Assembly: GCA_903827375.1 (NCBI GenBank) | Contig: CAIKHZ010000290.1 | Coordinates: 1-42,624, forward strand | Direction: 5' to 3' | Length of the DNA stretch: 42,624 bases | Source: Akkermansiaceae bacterium | Lineage (GTDB): Bacteria; Verrucomicrobiota; Verrucomicrobiia; Verrucomicrobiales; Akkermansiaceae | Shown: one piece after another, positions 1 through 8,854 of the stretch | How the letters are laid out: the number at the start of each line of letters is the position of its first letter | Numbering within the stretch: the first letter of the stretch is position 1 | Program-made: the position numbers and the translations under genes | The notes under the pieces: model-generated | Told to the model about the DNA's origin: nothing | Seen by the model: the letters and a program-made list of their open reading frames with translations, nothing else | Databases searched by the model: none

Positions 1-1096
1 CCTTGCCATCATAACTCAACTCGGGAGCGAGAAACCCGTCTTTGGAGGTGAGGGTACGGCCCTTGTAACGGCCGTTCTCACAGACGGATTTTTCCAACAC
101 ATTGCGAGTGGTCGGTTTGTCGGAGAACGGGTTTTCGAGGACGAACAAACCACCGCCGCGGATCGCGTTGAAGCCGAAGTATTGGTCGCACATGTGGTTG
201 CCGGTGGTCTCGGCGTTGGGGCAGAAGTGGCGTTTGATGAAGAGGATTTTATCAAAATCGAGCAAGGGATTGGCGAAGGCCACCTTGCGGCGCAGGGAGC
301 AGGCGGCTTGCAGGAGTTCAGCGCGCTGAGGAGTGGCGAGTGCGACCTGGCTGGCCTGTGCCTTCAACCCTGCGAGTTGCTGGGCCTGCGGTTTGAGGTC
401 TGGGCATTTTGGCAGTGTTTTGAGATGATCGAGCAGGGCCCCGACGCGCCGCAGCACTGCGTCCGCCTCATCCTTGTCGGCGGGATCAGGCAGGGAATTT
501 TTGTCAAACACCTGATCTGCGGCCGGCCAGTGCTGGGGCTCGGTGTTAGGCGGGCGGACCGGTTTAGGCGCAACCTTCGTCGCCGGTGCCTTGTCGCCCT
601 GGTATTCAATTTTGGCGTCGGCCCAATCCGAGTGGTCAAAGGCGAAGCCGTCGGGGGTGGTGTCCACGACTAGGTCGAGGACTTTGACGCCCTTGATATC
701 GAGGTCGCAAGATTTGAGTTCGCCGCCACCAGTTAGCACTCCGCTGGACCAGAGTTTTTTATCATCGCCCATGACGATGAATTCGACGGTTCCCTGCTTG
801 CCGACTTCATCATCAACCCCGGCAGTGGCTTGAAATCGCAGGCCGTGGCCATCCAGATCAATGCGCAGACTGCCCGGCGGATGGGTGCCGATGCCCCGCT
901 CGTGGACCGTGCCGCGCAAGGTGATCGGATGATTGTCGATCGATTTTTTTGCCTGAGTGGTGCCCCAACCGGAGGTTGCCTGGCTCAAATTCATTTCATC
1001 GAGCCAGATGATCTTATTGGCAATGGCGTTCGGCGTGAACACCCCCCCAAGCAGGCATGCCAGGCTGGCACAAACAGTGGTCACATTCAGTTTCAT
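1..1096 (-). CDS. NPCBM-domain HzsA-related exported protein (3' end beyond the window)
   Basis: This reading frame stays open from an ATG at 1094-1096 to the left edge, so only the first 365 residues are present. It starts with a signal peptide (MKLNVTTVCASLACLLGG, about residues 1-26). Residues about 30-165 look like an NPCBM/NEW2 carbohydrate-binding-type domain (ERGIGTHPPGSLRIDLDG; later VLDLVVDTTPDGFAFDHSDW). A proline-rich linker and helical stretch follow, then LLDFDKILFIKRHFCP and DQYFGFNAIRGGGLFVLENP. That block is typical of the start of the HzsA-related propeller region found in Planctomycetota and Verrucomicrobiota. The heme or catalytic part would lie outside the window. It is probably transcribed with the related gene upstream, 324 bases away. 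The function is unknown; relation to hydrazine synthase alpha is by fold family only. The NPCBM call is firm, the HzsA relation fairly firm. Confidence 0.8.
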   Translation of the reverse strand, partial: MKLNVTTVCASLACLLGGVFTPNAIANKIIWLDEMNLSQATSGWGTTQAKKSIDNHPITLRGTVHERGIGTHPPGSLRIDLDGHGLRFQATAGVDDEVGKQGTVEFIVMGDDKKLWSSGVLTGGGELKSCDLDIKGVKVLDLVVDTTPDGFAFDHSDWADAKIEYQGDKAPATKVAPKPVRPPNTEPQHWPAADQVFDKNSLPDPADKDEADAVLRRVGALLDHLKTLPKCPDLKPQAQQLAGLKAQASQVALATPQRAELLQAACSLRRKVAFANPLLDFDKILFIKRHFCPNAETTGNHMCDQYFGFNAIRGGGLFVLENPFSDKPTTRNVLEKSVCENGRYKGRTLTSKDGFLAPELSYDGK

Positions 1097-1420
1097 GTTG
1101 TTGTCGTTAGGATGGAAAATCGATTTGCGACCGCCCCCCCGAGGCGTCCAGACTTGGATTTATCGTTGAGGCAGAAGCATGGCAACCGCCCGGCCGCGTG
1201 AGCGGACGAGGTGATTCAAGCGGAATTTCCCTACACCGCGAGGCCTGATTGCCGAAGTTCGCAACTTAGCCAATTGGTTTCGTGAAATAGACACAGGTTA
1301 CCGGGCGTGGTCGTCAGGGCTTTCAACAATTTTCTATCAATTCACTGAGCATTGAGCCGCACGAACAACCTGCCGTTGACCGGGGCGGCGGTGGCGGTGA
1401 CTGTCTAACTTATAGAAATA
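1097..1420. other. Intergenic region between two HzsA-related genes
   Basis: This 324-base gap separates two same-strand (minus) genes. I see no coding sequence, strong hairpin with T-tract or clear sigma-70 promoter. It includes a C-run near 1133-1140. The minus-strand start at 1096 has no Shine-Dalgarno sequence; the bases before it are A/C-rich (acgacaacaac). The length leaves room for a separate promoter for the downstream gene. Confidence 0.4.
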
Positions 1421-4400
1421 CTACTTACTGTCTTTCCAGCTGGGATAGGGGTTGATATTGGAAGTGGCCATGTCGAACGTTTGTGCGGGGCGGAAGTCGG
1501 ACAGGCCCTTGAACTTCAGGTTGCGCCGGCCCCACCAACTGCCGTAATACTGGCCGTTGGTGTCCACCCAGTTAGTCACTTTTAGAAGTTCAGCTGGGGT
1601 TAGGTGGATGTCCTTGTGGACCTCCGCAAGCTTGGTGGCACGCTGCGCCTGTTTGGGATCAGCCAACGTCACCTTACCCTTGCTGAGCATCGCCACCAGC
1701 ACACTGCTGTGCGAGCCCAGCGAGCGGGCCGGCAGGTATTCAATATTGCCGGTTTTCGGGTGGTTTTCGCCGACAATCAAGCCTAACAGCCCGGCTTCGG
1801 GCCGTCGCTCTGTGATCAGGCTTTCGTAAGACACATTGAACAACTCGGTCATTTCGCCGCTCAGGTTGAGTTTGCCCTTAGGCTCCTTGCCGCTATGGCA
1901 TTTCTGGCAATTCTTATCCCACACCGGTTGGACGTCCTGGGCATAGTCCAGCGTGCGGTGACCATCCTTCTCTCCGGGTTGGGGGCCCGGCACGGATGGT
2001 GGCCGCTTGAGCGCCATGGGCATACCGCGTTGGCCTGCGGCTTGGGCGACGGACTGCTGGGTTTCATGGCAGCCGATGCATGAGCGGACTTCGCCGGGCA
2101 TATAGTTGACATACGTGCGTTCGGTTTGGACGGCCATGAAGTTTTCATCCAATACCTGGAAGAAGATACTGGCATCGGCGGGCACCAAAAAGCTGGCAGA
2201 GCCGTCCGGTTCGACGGGCACGATGCCATGTTGGACCTTGAGGGCGAGATGGGTGTCCTTGGTAATCACGGCGTGTTGCTGGTCGTAGAGATCGCCATCG
2301 TAGTAGCGGCGGGCCGTCCATGGGCGTGGCCGTTGTTCCAGCACACGGATGTGTTTGATCGACCCGCGAGGCACATCTTCGAGGCCATGATAGACGTCGG
2401 TGATGATGCACTTTGCCAGTTTTTTTTGTGCCAGATCCTTGTCACTTGTGGACGAAAGCACTGGCGGCACTTTGCGCGGCTTCAATGGATAGGGAACCCA
2501 ACATGAAATGGCCGGATCCTTGTAAACCAGTTGCAACTTCCCATTTTCATCCAACAACGAGATGCCGTATCCGTTTGGCTCAGTCAGCGGCGAGCCTGCC
2601 GGCTTGTGTGCAACCAGGAAATGGCTCTTTGACAACGGGAAAGGATCCCGGAAGAGCGGCCCGCGACCCCAGCCATCGCCATACCACTTGCCGTTGTCGT
2701 CCAAGAATTCGAACCCGCCCTCGCCCCGAATATCGGTATAGGGAGTCATGTATGTCATGGGTTCGCGGGTCCGCATGTTTTTTGTCATATCGAGGCGGAT
2801 GACCGGGCCCACGCCCATCTGTGGAAAGTGTGGAGCGCCAAGCAACACATATCCCGCTGGTTCGCCGGGAATGCCCCGCGGTTGGGTCATGGTGGGGGGC
2901 AGGGCGATATCGGCCCCGTACACCTCGCTCGATCCGCTGCCATCGGGATTCATGGACCAGATGCATTTCACGCTCACCGCGCCTTTATCCACATACTCCC
3001 AGCGGGAATAGAGGATTCGGCCATCCTCGGTGGCGATGGGTGTTTGCTCGCTCAAGGCGCTGGTGGTCAGTTGTCGCAGTTTGCTGCCGTCTGCATGCAT
3101 CCGGAACAATGTGGTGGAGGTGAAGCAATCGGGATTGTCACAAAGCGTGCCATATTGGCTGCGTGTGGAGACAAAGCAAATACCGCCGTCGGGCAGATAG
3201 CATGGGCTCATGTCATCAGTGCCATGATGATAGCCATTGCTGTAGCGGCGGACCAACTCCTTCTCATCCGCAGGTGGCATGAGCACTTGGCGGAGGCCAC
3301 TGCCATCCACATTCACTTCGTAGATGCGGTAGCCGACGTCGTTGGATGCTTTCCATGCGAAGATCAATTTTGTAGCGTCGAACGAGATATCGAAGCGTTC
3401 GAACACGCCGTTTTTCATTTCTGGAACGAGTTCCTTCACCGATCCATCCTTGAGATTCAATATGCAGAGGTTGCCGCCGGGTTGATAACTTCCTTGGATA
3501 TATTCCGTGTAGTAATGGCCACCGTTGTAGGTCAATCGCTTGATGAAGGCGATCTTGTCGATTCCCTGTGAAAGCAGCCACTTGGCGGAGATGGCTTGTT
3601 GGAGTTGGTCAAAGCCCTCGGCCCACTTCGTTAGGGAATCAACCCGGGTCTGGTCGTTGAGTGTGCGGCTCTGACGGCCCACCTCCTCCAGTTGCTTCAA
3701 ATAGGGTGCCGGATCCAATCCCTTTCCCGGCATCTTTTGAAGCTGGGCCAGATAGCTTGTGGCCAAGTCGATTTGTGCAGGTGCTGTTGCCGCCTTGTGT
3801 CGTTGTCCCTGATTCCACTGACAGGCCTTGAGATATATTTCACGAACCTGTTCAACCCGGCGGTAATGATCCGCCTTTTCGGCCCGCTTGGCGGCTTCTT
3901 CGGCCATGGCGGGGCAGCGTTTTGCGGTAGCCCCGGCATATCGCTGCGCCTCTTGGGCAGGGCCATCGGTTAATTCCAGCAATCCATCTTCTTGCGTCCA
4001 CTTTCGTTCTTCGGGTGAGCCGTCGAATCTGAATGAGCAGGGTTTCCATTGGATGCGGCTCAAATCCGCTGCCACCTCGAAATACCCCCAACCGTTGAGC
4101 ATTGCGGCGCGACCCAGTTTGCCCTCGACAAATTTCAATTGCTCGCCGCAGCCGAGACGCGCCACTTCATCCGGGTCGCCATCCAGTTTTAGGCGCAGGG
4201 CAGGGGCACCCATGGCGTCGATGTTACCTCCCTGCATTGCGTTGCGGATCTCTTCAGCCGATAGCGCCCTGCCGTGCAAGCGGAGGTCATCGATCTTGCC
4301 GACATAAGAGAACAGGGTGTTGCCCATCTCCTCGTAGCCACGTCCGACTAATAAAGGAGCGCCTGGAGCGTCTGGCTTCATGTCACAGGTTCCCGTCTGC

Positions 4401-4753
4401 TTTAACTCGCCATCGACATAGATGTATTGCTTTTTCGCCTGAGGATCCCCAACAAACGCGACGTGATGCCATTGCCCGTCGCAGGCTTTGGCGCGGGCGT
4501 TGAATCCACCGCTGGCATTGCCTGAGAAGAAGATTTCCTCGCCCCAGGTATGGAGTTCCTTCCAAGCAGGGCGGGTCGCCTGATCACCCGCTGACGTTGA
4601 AAATAGCGTGCTGTTGGGATGCTCCGGATTGATCCACGCCGCAAACGTGAATGCCCCTCCACACGGACCCGCAGCCTCCGCCGCTTGCAGTGGTTGGACC
4701 AATCCGATAGACCCCATCAAGACCAAACCGATTCTTAGTGCTGTTATCTTCAT
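1421..4753 (-). CDS. LamG plus HzsA-related propeller/cytochrome c exported protein
   Basis: I start this protein (about 1110 residues) at the second in-frame ATG because MKITALRIGLVLMGSIGL gives a clean signal peptide; an ATG five codons upstream (4766-4768) is also possible. Residues about 25-200 form a LamG/concanavalin-like domain (FTFAAWINPEHPNSTLFS, DGQWHHVAFVGDP). After a helical linker comes a TolB/WD40-like propeller of the HzsA-related type (GGNLCILNLKDGSVKELVP, YHHGTDDMSPCYLPDGGICF, GRILYSRWEYVDKGAVSVKC). Two heme c motifs follow, CIGCH near residue 890 and CQKCH near 950, so covalent heme in the periplasm is expected. Such proteins are widespread outside anammox bacteria and have no established activity. 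An electron-transfer or oxidoreductase role is inference. Only short spacers separate it from the propeller genes upstream. Confidence 0.85.
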   Translation of the reverse strand: MKITALRIGLVLMGSIGLVQPLQAAEAAGPCGGAFTFAAWINPEHPNSTLFSTSAGDQATRPAWKELHTWGEEIFFSGNASGGFNARAKACDGQWHHVAFVGDPQAKKQYIYVDGELKQTGTCDMKPDAPGAPLLVGRGYEEMGNTLFSYVGKIDDLRLHGRALSAEEIRNAMQGGNIDAMGAPALRLKLDGDPDEVARLGCGEQLKFVEGKLGRAAMLNGWGYFEVAADLSRIQWKPCSFRFDGSPEERKWTQEDGLLELTDGPAQEAQRYAGATAKRCPAMAEEAAKRAEKADHYRRVEQVREIYLKACQWNQGQRHKAATAPAQIDLATSYLAQLQKMPGKGLDPAPYLKQLEEVGRQSRTLNDQTRVDSLTKWAEGFDQLQQAISAKWLLSQGIDKIAFIKRLTYNGGHYYTEYIQGSYQPGGNLCILNLKDGSVKELVPEMKNGVFERFDISFDATKLIFAWKASNDVGYRIYEVNVDGSGLRQVLMPPADEKELVRRYSNGYHHGTDDMSPCYLPDGGICFVSTRSQYGTLCDNPDCFTSTTLFRMHADGSKLRQLTTSALSEQTPIATEDGRILYSRWEYVDKGAVSVKCIWSMNPDGSGSSEVYGADIALPPTMTQPRGIPGEPAGYVLLGAPHFPQMGVGPVIRLDMTKNMRTREPMTYMTPYTDIRGEGGFEFLDDNGKWYGDGWGRGPLFRDPFPLSKSHFLVAHKPAGSPLTEPNGYGISLLDENGKLQLVYKDPAISCWVPYPLKPRKVPPVLSSTSDKDLAQKKLAKCIITDVYHGLEDVPRGSIKHIRVLEQRPRPWTARRYYDGDLYDQQHAVITKDTHLALKVQHGIVPVEPDGSASFLVPADASIFFQVLDENFMAVQTERTYVNYMPGEVRSCIGCHETQQSVAQAAGQRGMPMALKRPPSVPGPQPGEKDGHRTLDYAQDVQPVWDKNCQKCHSGKEPKGKLNLSGEMTELFNVSYESLITERRPEAGLLGLIVGENHPKTGNIEYLPARSLGSHSSVLVAMLSKGKVTLADPKQAQRATKLAEVHKDIHLTPAELLKVTNWVDTNGQYYGSWWGRRNLKFKGLSDFRPAQTFDMATSNINPYPSWKDSK

Positions 4754-4895
4754 GCTGAAAAATGACATAGATTGGGATGCAGCAGCGATTCATGCCACTG
4801 ATTTCAGATGGATGGCCAATCGCGCGACAGAAGGCCCCTGTCGATGATCGAAACCTGTCGGCGGACAGGGCCGACTCTTTATCAAGCGCTGCCCA

Positions 4896-5834
4896 TCAAG
4901 GCGCTCCACTCGCGATGAATTTCCCGGTGGCTTCCGGTGTCAGCACCTTCACATGGGTGGGATGGCCAATGGCCGGGTTCTGGAATTTCCAGACGACTTT
5001 CTTGTCTGGGCTGACCTCGAAGATCGGGAATTTGCTGGTGTAGGCGGCGACCACTGTGTTGCCGTTAGGCAGGCGCAGGCAACCGGCCGAGTAGGCGAAG
5101 CCGACGTCCGGCACGTCATCGGCGGTGAGTTTCCAGACGATTTTATCGGATTTATCCACTTCGATGACGGGCATGCCATAGGCCCCCCCGATGAGGAGGT
5201 TGCCGTTAGCCAGGAGTTCCGCGCTGTGGACGATGGGCCACTTCACGCCTTGGCTCTCGATGTCTTTGCCTAGCAAAACGCGCAGTTCCTTGCCCTGGGC
5301 GTCGAACTCGCGGATGTTATTTTCGCCTGCGGCGGTGACCAGATAGTTACCGGTCGGGGTTTTGCGGACTTGGCGCATGTGGCTGTGGGCATTGCCACCC
5401 AAGGTGAGTTTGATCTCCTTGGTGATTTTCCCCTGGTTGTCCAATTCGAGCAGGCGGCAAGTGCCGCCCTCGCCGATGAGGGCACCGCCGCCGGGCAAGG
5501 GTTGGCAATTGTGAATTTCCACCGCCACTCCCTTGGGTGCCTCATATTGCCAGACGATCTTGTGATCCGCAGAGACTTCCCGCACCTGGTTGCCGCCGCT
5601 GAGCAGGATGTGATTGTTAGGCAGCAGCCAGGCGTCTTGGCAAGGGCCGGGCATCTTGGGCGATTCCCAGACGACCTTGTCGTCGCCGGCGGCGACGATG
5701 TAGGCGGCATTATTGGAATAGCTCGCGATGAGCAGGGCCGGGTGTTGGCCAGCAGCTTGCTGAGCGGGGGCTGCCGGTGAGAGGGCCAGGAATTGAGCGG
5801 CCGCCAGCGCGGCACAAGAGCGTTTCATCGTCAT
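4896..5834 (-). CDS. Exported PQQ/ASST-like beta-propeller protein
   Basis: This 312-residue protein begins with a signal peptide (CAALAAAQFLALSPAAPAQQ). The rest is a series of short beta-propeller repeats of about 45 residues carrying the pattern D-K-[IV]-V-W: DDKVVWESP, DHKIVWQYE, SDKIVWKLT, DKKVVWKFQ. Between them are LPNNHILLSGG, LLANGNLLIGG and LPNGNTVVAAY strands. This pattern belongs to PQQ-like and arylsulfotransferase-like propellers. No catalytic residues can be assigned, and it may only bind ligand or partner proteins. It sits 55 bases after an SMP-30-like propeller gene and 142 bases before the heme-containing gene, all on the minus strand, which suggests one transcript. An in-frame ATG two codons downstream (5828) is an alternative start. 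Confidence 0.8.
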   Translation of the reverse strand: MTMKRSCAALAAAQFLALSPAAPAQQAAGQHPALLIASYSNNAAYIVAAGDDKVVWESPKMPGPCQDAWLLPNNHILLSGGNQVREVSADHKIVWQYEAPKGVAVEIHNCQPLPGGGALIGEGGTCRLLELDNQGKITKEIKLTLGGNAHSHMRQVRKTPTGNYLVTAAGENNIREFDAQGKELRVLLGKDIESQGVKWPIVHSAELLANGNLLIGGAYGMPVIEVDKSDKIVWKLTADDVPDVGFAYSAGCLRLPNGNTVVAAYTSKFPIFEVSPDKKVVWKFQNPAIGHPTHVKVLTPEATGKFIASGAP

Positions 5835-5889
5835 GTGGGTTCCGATTTTGTGCCGGCCTCGGCCGCGTTGTTAGCTAACTTCTAAAACC

Positions 5890-7194
5890 TCAAGGAAGCT
5901 CGAAGTAGGAGACGGTGATAGGGTCGTCGTGCTTGGAGTTGATGAGGCCGGGGAAGGGCATGTCGAAGTTGACCACAATCAACTTATTGCCTAGCAAGCA
6001 GGCCGTGCACGGTTGGTCGAGCAGGCCGTCCTTGCCATCGGAGTCGGCGTTTTCCCAGATCATTTGCAGTGTGTGGTTGCGGGCGTCATAGATATGGACC
6101 GAGTTGCGGGCCGAGTTGGCCATATAGATCTTGTCGGTTTTTTGGTCGCACCAGATGCCGTCGCAGCATTGGAACGAGGCATCGTCGATGATTTTGACGT
6201 TACTCTTCACGGTGCCGTCAGCATTGAAGGTGATTTTGAAGAACTGTCCGTCGCCGAAGAGTCCGCAATACAGGTTGCCTGCGCTGTCGAAGGCGAGGCC
6301 GTCGGCACCGGCTGCTTGGTCGAAGCCGCCGTCGGTTTTTGCGGGTTGCGGTTTACCGGTGAAGGTGGTGATGATATGCGGGTCTTTGGCGAGGGGGAGG
6401 ACCTTGACTGTGGGTTTGCCGGCACCGATTTCGGTGAGGGAGAAGCACCAGATGCCGCTTTGGTCGCGTTTATCTGGCAGGTCGAAGAAGGTATCCGTCA
6501 TGTAGAGTTTGTCGCCCTTGAAGCGGATGCCGTTAGACAGTTTGGTGCCTTCGACGGCGATTTCGCAGGACACGGGTTTGCCGTCCTTGACGATGACGCG
6601 GAGGATGCGGGACTGATGGTCCTTATCGTCGAAGTACTGGTTATCACAGACATAGAGGTTGCCGTCGGGACCGAATTCCATGCCCATCGGATGGACCTTG
6701 CCGGTCTTCGGATGCAGCGGCAGGTTCACAAACCAGTCGCTGACTTTGCCGGCATCGTCGAGCATGGCGATTTTTGGGGTAAATTTCTCGTATTCGAGGC
6801 AATTGGGCATGGAGACGAGGATATGTCCCTTGCCATCCAATGCGAGTTCATCGGGGATGGCGCACTCGCCGGTGAGGTCGCAGAAGAGTTTGGGTTTGAG
6901 GTTGAGCGGCGGCAGCAGGGTCACTTTGCCGGGATCGGCCTTGGCCAGCGCGTTGGTCCCAGCAGCGGCCGCTTGGGCGGGTTTGGCCGTTTGGGCGGGC
7001 TTGGCCGCTTCGGCGGATTGGGCGGCGGCCGTCTCGGCTGCTGCGGCCGGTTTGGGGGCTTCCTTGCAGCTTGAGCAAACCACCGCAGTGGCGACCGCCA
7101 TGACTGCTAGGAGTTGCTGAGACGGCTTGGCACCGAGGTAAAAACCAAGGGGCGTGGCGGCGGGCGGGCAGGCTGGGGTTGGATGGATAGGCAT
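5890..7194 (-). CDS. Exported SMP-30/gluconolactonase-like propeller protein
   Basis: This is a 434-residue protein. A long N-region precedes a hydrophobic stretch (LLAVMAVATAVVCSSC, about residues 28-43). An alanine/proline/lysine-rich low-complexity linker (about 44-90) contains repeats of AAKPAQTAKPAQ type. From about residue 95 it is a six-bladed propeller of the SMP-30/NHL kind (GMEFGPDGNLYVCDNQYF, DGLAFDSAGNLYCGLFGDG, SARNSVHIYDARNH). Family members include lactonases and non-enzymatic propellers; no lactonase activity can be claimed. The Cys after the hydrophobic segment could be lipidated, but CSSC is a poor lipobox. It is probably the first gene of the exported propeller cluster, starting 115 bases after yebC ends. 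Confidence 0.78.
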   Translation of the reverse strand: MPIHPTPACPPAATPLGFYLGAKPSQQLLAVMAVATAVVCSSCKEAPKPAAAAETAAAQSAEAAKPAQTAKPAQAAAAGTNALAKADPGKVTLLPPLNLKPKLFCDLTGECAIPDELALDGKGHILVSMPNCLEYEKFTPKIAMLDDAGKVSDWFVNLPLHPKTGKVHPMGMEFGPDGNLYVCDNQYFDDKDHQSRILRVIVKDGKPVSCEIAVEGTKLSNGIRFKGDKLYMTDTFFDLPDKRDQSGIWCFSLTEIGAGKPTVKVLPLAKDPHIITTFTGKPQPAKTDGGFDQAAGADGLAFDSAGNLYCGLFGDGQFFKITFNADGTVKSNVKIIDDASFQCCDGIWCDQKTDKIYMANSARNSVHIYDARNHTLQMIWENADSDGKDGLLDQPCTACLLGNKLIVVNFDMPFPGLINSKHDDPITVSYFELP

Positions 7195-7264
7195 GGCTTA
7201 GGTTGTTAGCGGCCCGACCCTACACAACTTGGGCGATGTGCCAAGTCCTATTTTTGTGAGATGA

Positions 7265-7285
7265 GGTGTCCAGACTCAGGACACG
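7265..7285. repeat. Small inverted repeat between yebC and the SMP-30-like gene
   Basis: GTGTCC at 7266-7271 pairs with GGACAC at 7279-7284 around a 7-base loop. It lies just after the yebC stop on the minus strand. There is no T-tract, so a terminator role is only possible. Confidence 0.3.
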
Positions 7286-7309
7286 ATGAGAACGCCTGCT
7301 GGAGGCGGC

Positions 7310-8020
7310 TCAGGCGATGTTGGTGAACACCGCCTGCACGTCATCATCGTCCTCGATGCGGTCGAGGATTTTCTCCACATCCAACATTTGCTCCTCGCTC
7401 AGATCGATGGGTTGGCTGGGCAGGCGCTTGAGGCTGGCCTTGGGGGTGGGGATGCCCAATTGTTCCACGGCTTGGCAGAGGCTGGCGAAGGCGCTGTATT
7501 CGCCGATGACCGAGACGATGCCCTCTTCGACCTGTAACTCTTCGAGGCCGGCGTCGATGAGTTCGAGTTCGAGTTCATCGAGGTTGGTGCCATTTGGGAC
7601 GGGAAATTCGATGACAGTTTTGCGGGAGAACATGAAATCCAGTGAGCCGGAGTTGACCAGTTGGCCGTTATTTTTGTTAAAAATCGTCTTCATGTTGGTC
7701 ACCGAGCGGTTTGAGTTATCGGTGGCGCATTCGATGAAAAACAAGGATCCGTGAGGGCCTTTGCCTTCGTAGGAGACTTCCGAGATATCGGCGCCGTCCT
7801 TGCCAGCGGCCCGCTTGATGGCGGCCTCGATATTTTCGCGCGACAGGTTTTGGGCCTTGGCGTTGTTGATGGCGACTCTCAGAGGGGCGTTGCTTTCTGG
7901 ATCGGGTCCGCCGTTTTTAGCGGCGAGGGTGATGGACTTGGCCAGCTTGGGAAACACCTTGGACATGGTGGCCCAACGCGATTCTTTGGCTCGGCGGCGG
8001 CATTCAAAGGCTCTTCCCAT
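7310..8020 (-). CDS. yebC: YebC/PmpR/TACO1-family protein
   Basis: This 236-residue protein is a DNA/ribosome-associated YebC family member. Recent family work links it to translation of polyproline stretches and older work to transcription regulation. I chose the ATG at 8018-8020 because MGRAFECRRRAKESRWATMS matches the N-terminus of the Bacteroidota/Verrucomicrobiota form, which replaces the MAGHSKWANIKHRK start of proteobacterial YebC. An upstream in-frame start would add 46 residues with no family similarity. Characteristic segments are NAKAQNLSRENIEAAIKRA (about 65-85), YEGKGPHGSLFFIECATDN and the acidic C-terminus EKILDRIEDDDDVQAVFTNI. It diverges from the PEP-CTERM gene, and no Shine-Dalgarno precedes the ATG (gaaccATG). 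Confidence 0.9.
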   Translation of the reverse strand: MGRAFECRRRAKESRWATMSKVFPKLAKSITLAAKNGGPDPESNAPLRVAINNAKAQNLSRENIEAAIKRAAGKDGADISEVSYEGKGPHGSLFFIECATDNSNRSVTNMKTIFNKNNGQLVNSGSLDFMFSRKTVIEFPVPNGTNLDELELELIDAGLEELQVEEGIVSVIGEYSAFASLCQAVEQLGIPTPKASLKRLPSQPIDLSEEQMLDVEKILDRIEDDDDVQAVFTNIA

Positions 8021-8133
8021 GGTTCGTGAGGTGCGGGTGTTGGCCGGGTTGCAGTCCCGGTTCGGCGAGTGAAGCATGCCGGGCGAGAAACTCAAGCGCG
8101 GAAAATCCGCCCTGGCTGGGAACCATGGATCAC

Positions 8134-8152
8134 GAAAAAAACAATTTTTTTC
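8134..8152. repeat. A7/T7 inverted repeat in the yebC/PEP-CTERM divergent region
   Basis: Seven A (8135-8141) and seven T (8145-8151) face each other around a three-base centre, flanked by G and C, in the divergent region between yebC and the PEP-CTERM gene. Such A/T tracts could bend DNA or act as an UP-like promoter element; this is inference. Confidence 0.3.
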
Positions 8153-8246
8153 TCGCAATTGGCCTAATCCCTGCTTGAATATGAACGCCGGGGCGGGGTT
8201 CCAGATGAAGAAACGAGGTATCCGCCGCCCGGCACACCAACTACCT

Positions 8247-8837
8247 ATGAAAAGTAACAGAATTCAACGCGCCATGCATTGTGGCGTATTCGCTGGCGGG
8301 GTTTGCTCCGTCCTCTTTTTCGCAAGCATGACGGTCAGCCAGGCGGCGATCGCCCTGACTTGGTCCGGCGGCAATGGGTCACCGCTGTCTGTCACGCTGA
8401 ACGACCCGGTGACCTTTGTCGTGGGCACCGCGGCCACCCAAGAGGGTTTCGATATGGTGGGAGTGGGCAACTTAGGGTTAGGATATTCTAGCGCGACTGG
8501 GTTGGCCTACTCGGTCAACGGCGGGAGCAATCTATTCATCATCAATACAATCAGCTCTTCTGGGAATTCCGCTGGTGACGTATCTGCCAATGACACGTAC
8601 TTCTTTGGCGATTTCGCAAACTTGGTGCCTGGCGATGTGGTGACTCTCAATGCCGGTACCTTGACGACAGCGCTTCCCTTTGCGGCGGCCCCACCGTCCA
8701 ACTCCAGCGTGGAGATGTTTGTGTTCGACACGGTGGGCATCAATATAGGAGGAGGAACGGCGGTGCCGGAAGCTTCCACGGCTCTGTTAGGCGGACTCGG
8801 CCTGTTGGGTCTGCTGCGCCGCCGCCGTCGCGCATAA
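8247..8837 (+). CDS. Small PEP-CTERM sorting-domain exported protein
   Basis: The protein is 196 residues from the ATG at 8247; an ATG at 8205 is an alternative. It has a signal peptide (CGVFAGGVCSVLFFASMTVSQA). The middle is a Gly/Ser/Thr/Asn-rich beta domain of about 130 residues with no recognised enzyme motif. The C-terminus is a PEP-CTERM sorting signal: VPEASTALLGGLGLLGLL followed by an arginine cluster and stop. In other bacteria this signal is recognised by an exosortase, which cleaves and anchors or exports the protein, often with exopolysaccharide. No exosortase gene is present here. Two inverted repeats follow the stop codon. The sorting signal is certain; the function of the beta domain is unknown. 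Confidence 0.88.
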   Translation: MKSNRIQRAMHCGVFAGGVCSVLFFASMTVSQAAIALTWSGGNGSPLSVTLNDPVTFVVGTAATQEGFDMVGVGNLGLGYSSATGLAYSVNGGSNLFIINTISSSGNSAGDVSANDTYFFGDFANLVPGDVVTLNAGTLTTALPFAAAPPSNSSVEMFVFDTVGINIGGGTAVPEASTALLGGLGLLGLLRRRRRA

Positions 8838-8854
8838 CATGGATTTCCTCGATT

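Noticed and set aside
2828-3571. 247-residue plus-strand open frame
   Set aside because: Antisense to the propeller region of the LamG-HzsA-related gene, which has strong family similarity; no motifs in the plus frame.
1-4753. Anammox hydrazine synthesis
   Set aside because: HzsA-related propeller proteins occur widely without HzsB/C; no other anammox genes are present.
6013-7074. 353-residue open frame on the plus strand
   Set aside because: It is antisense to the SMP-30-like gene in a GC-rich region; the protein is Gly/Val/Glu-rich with no family pattern, whereas the minus-strand frame has clear propeller motifs.
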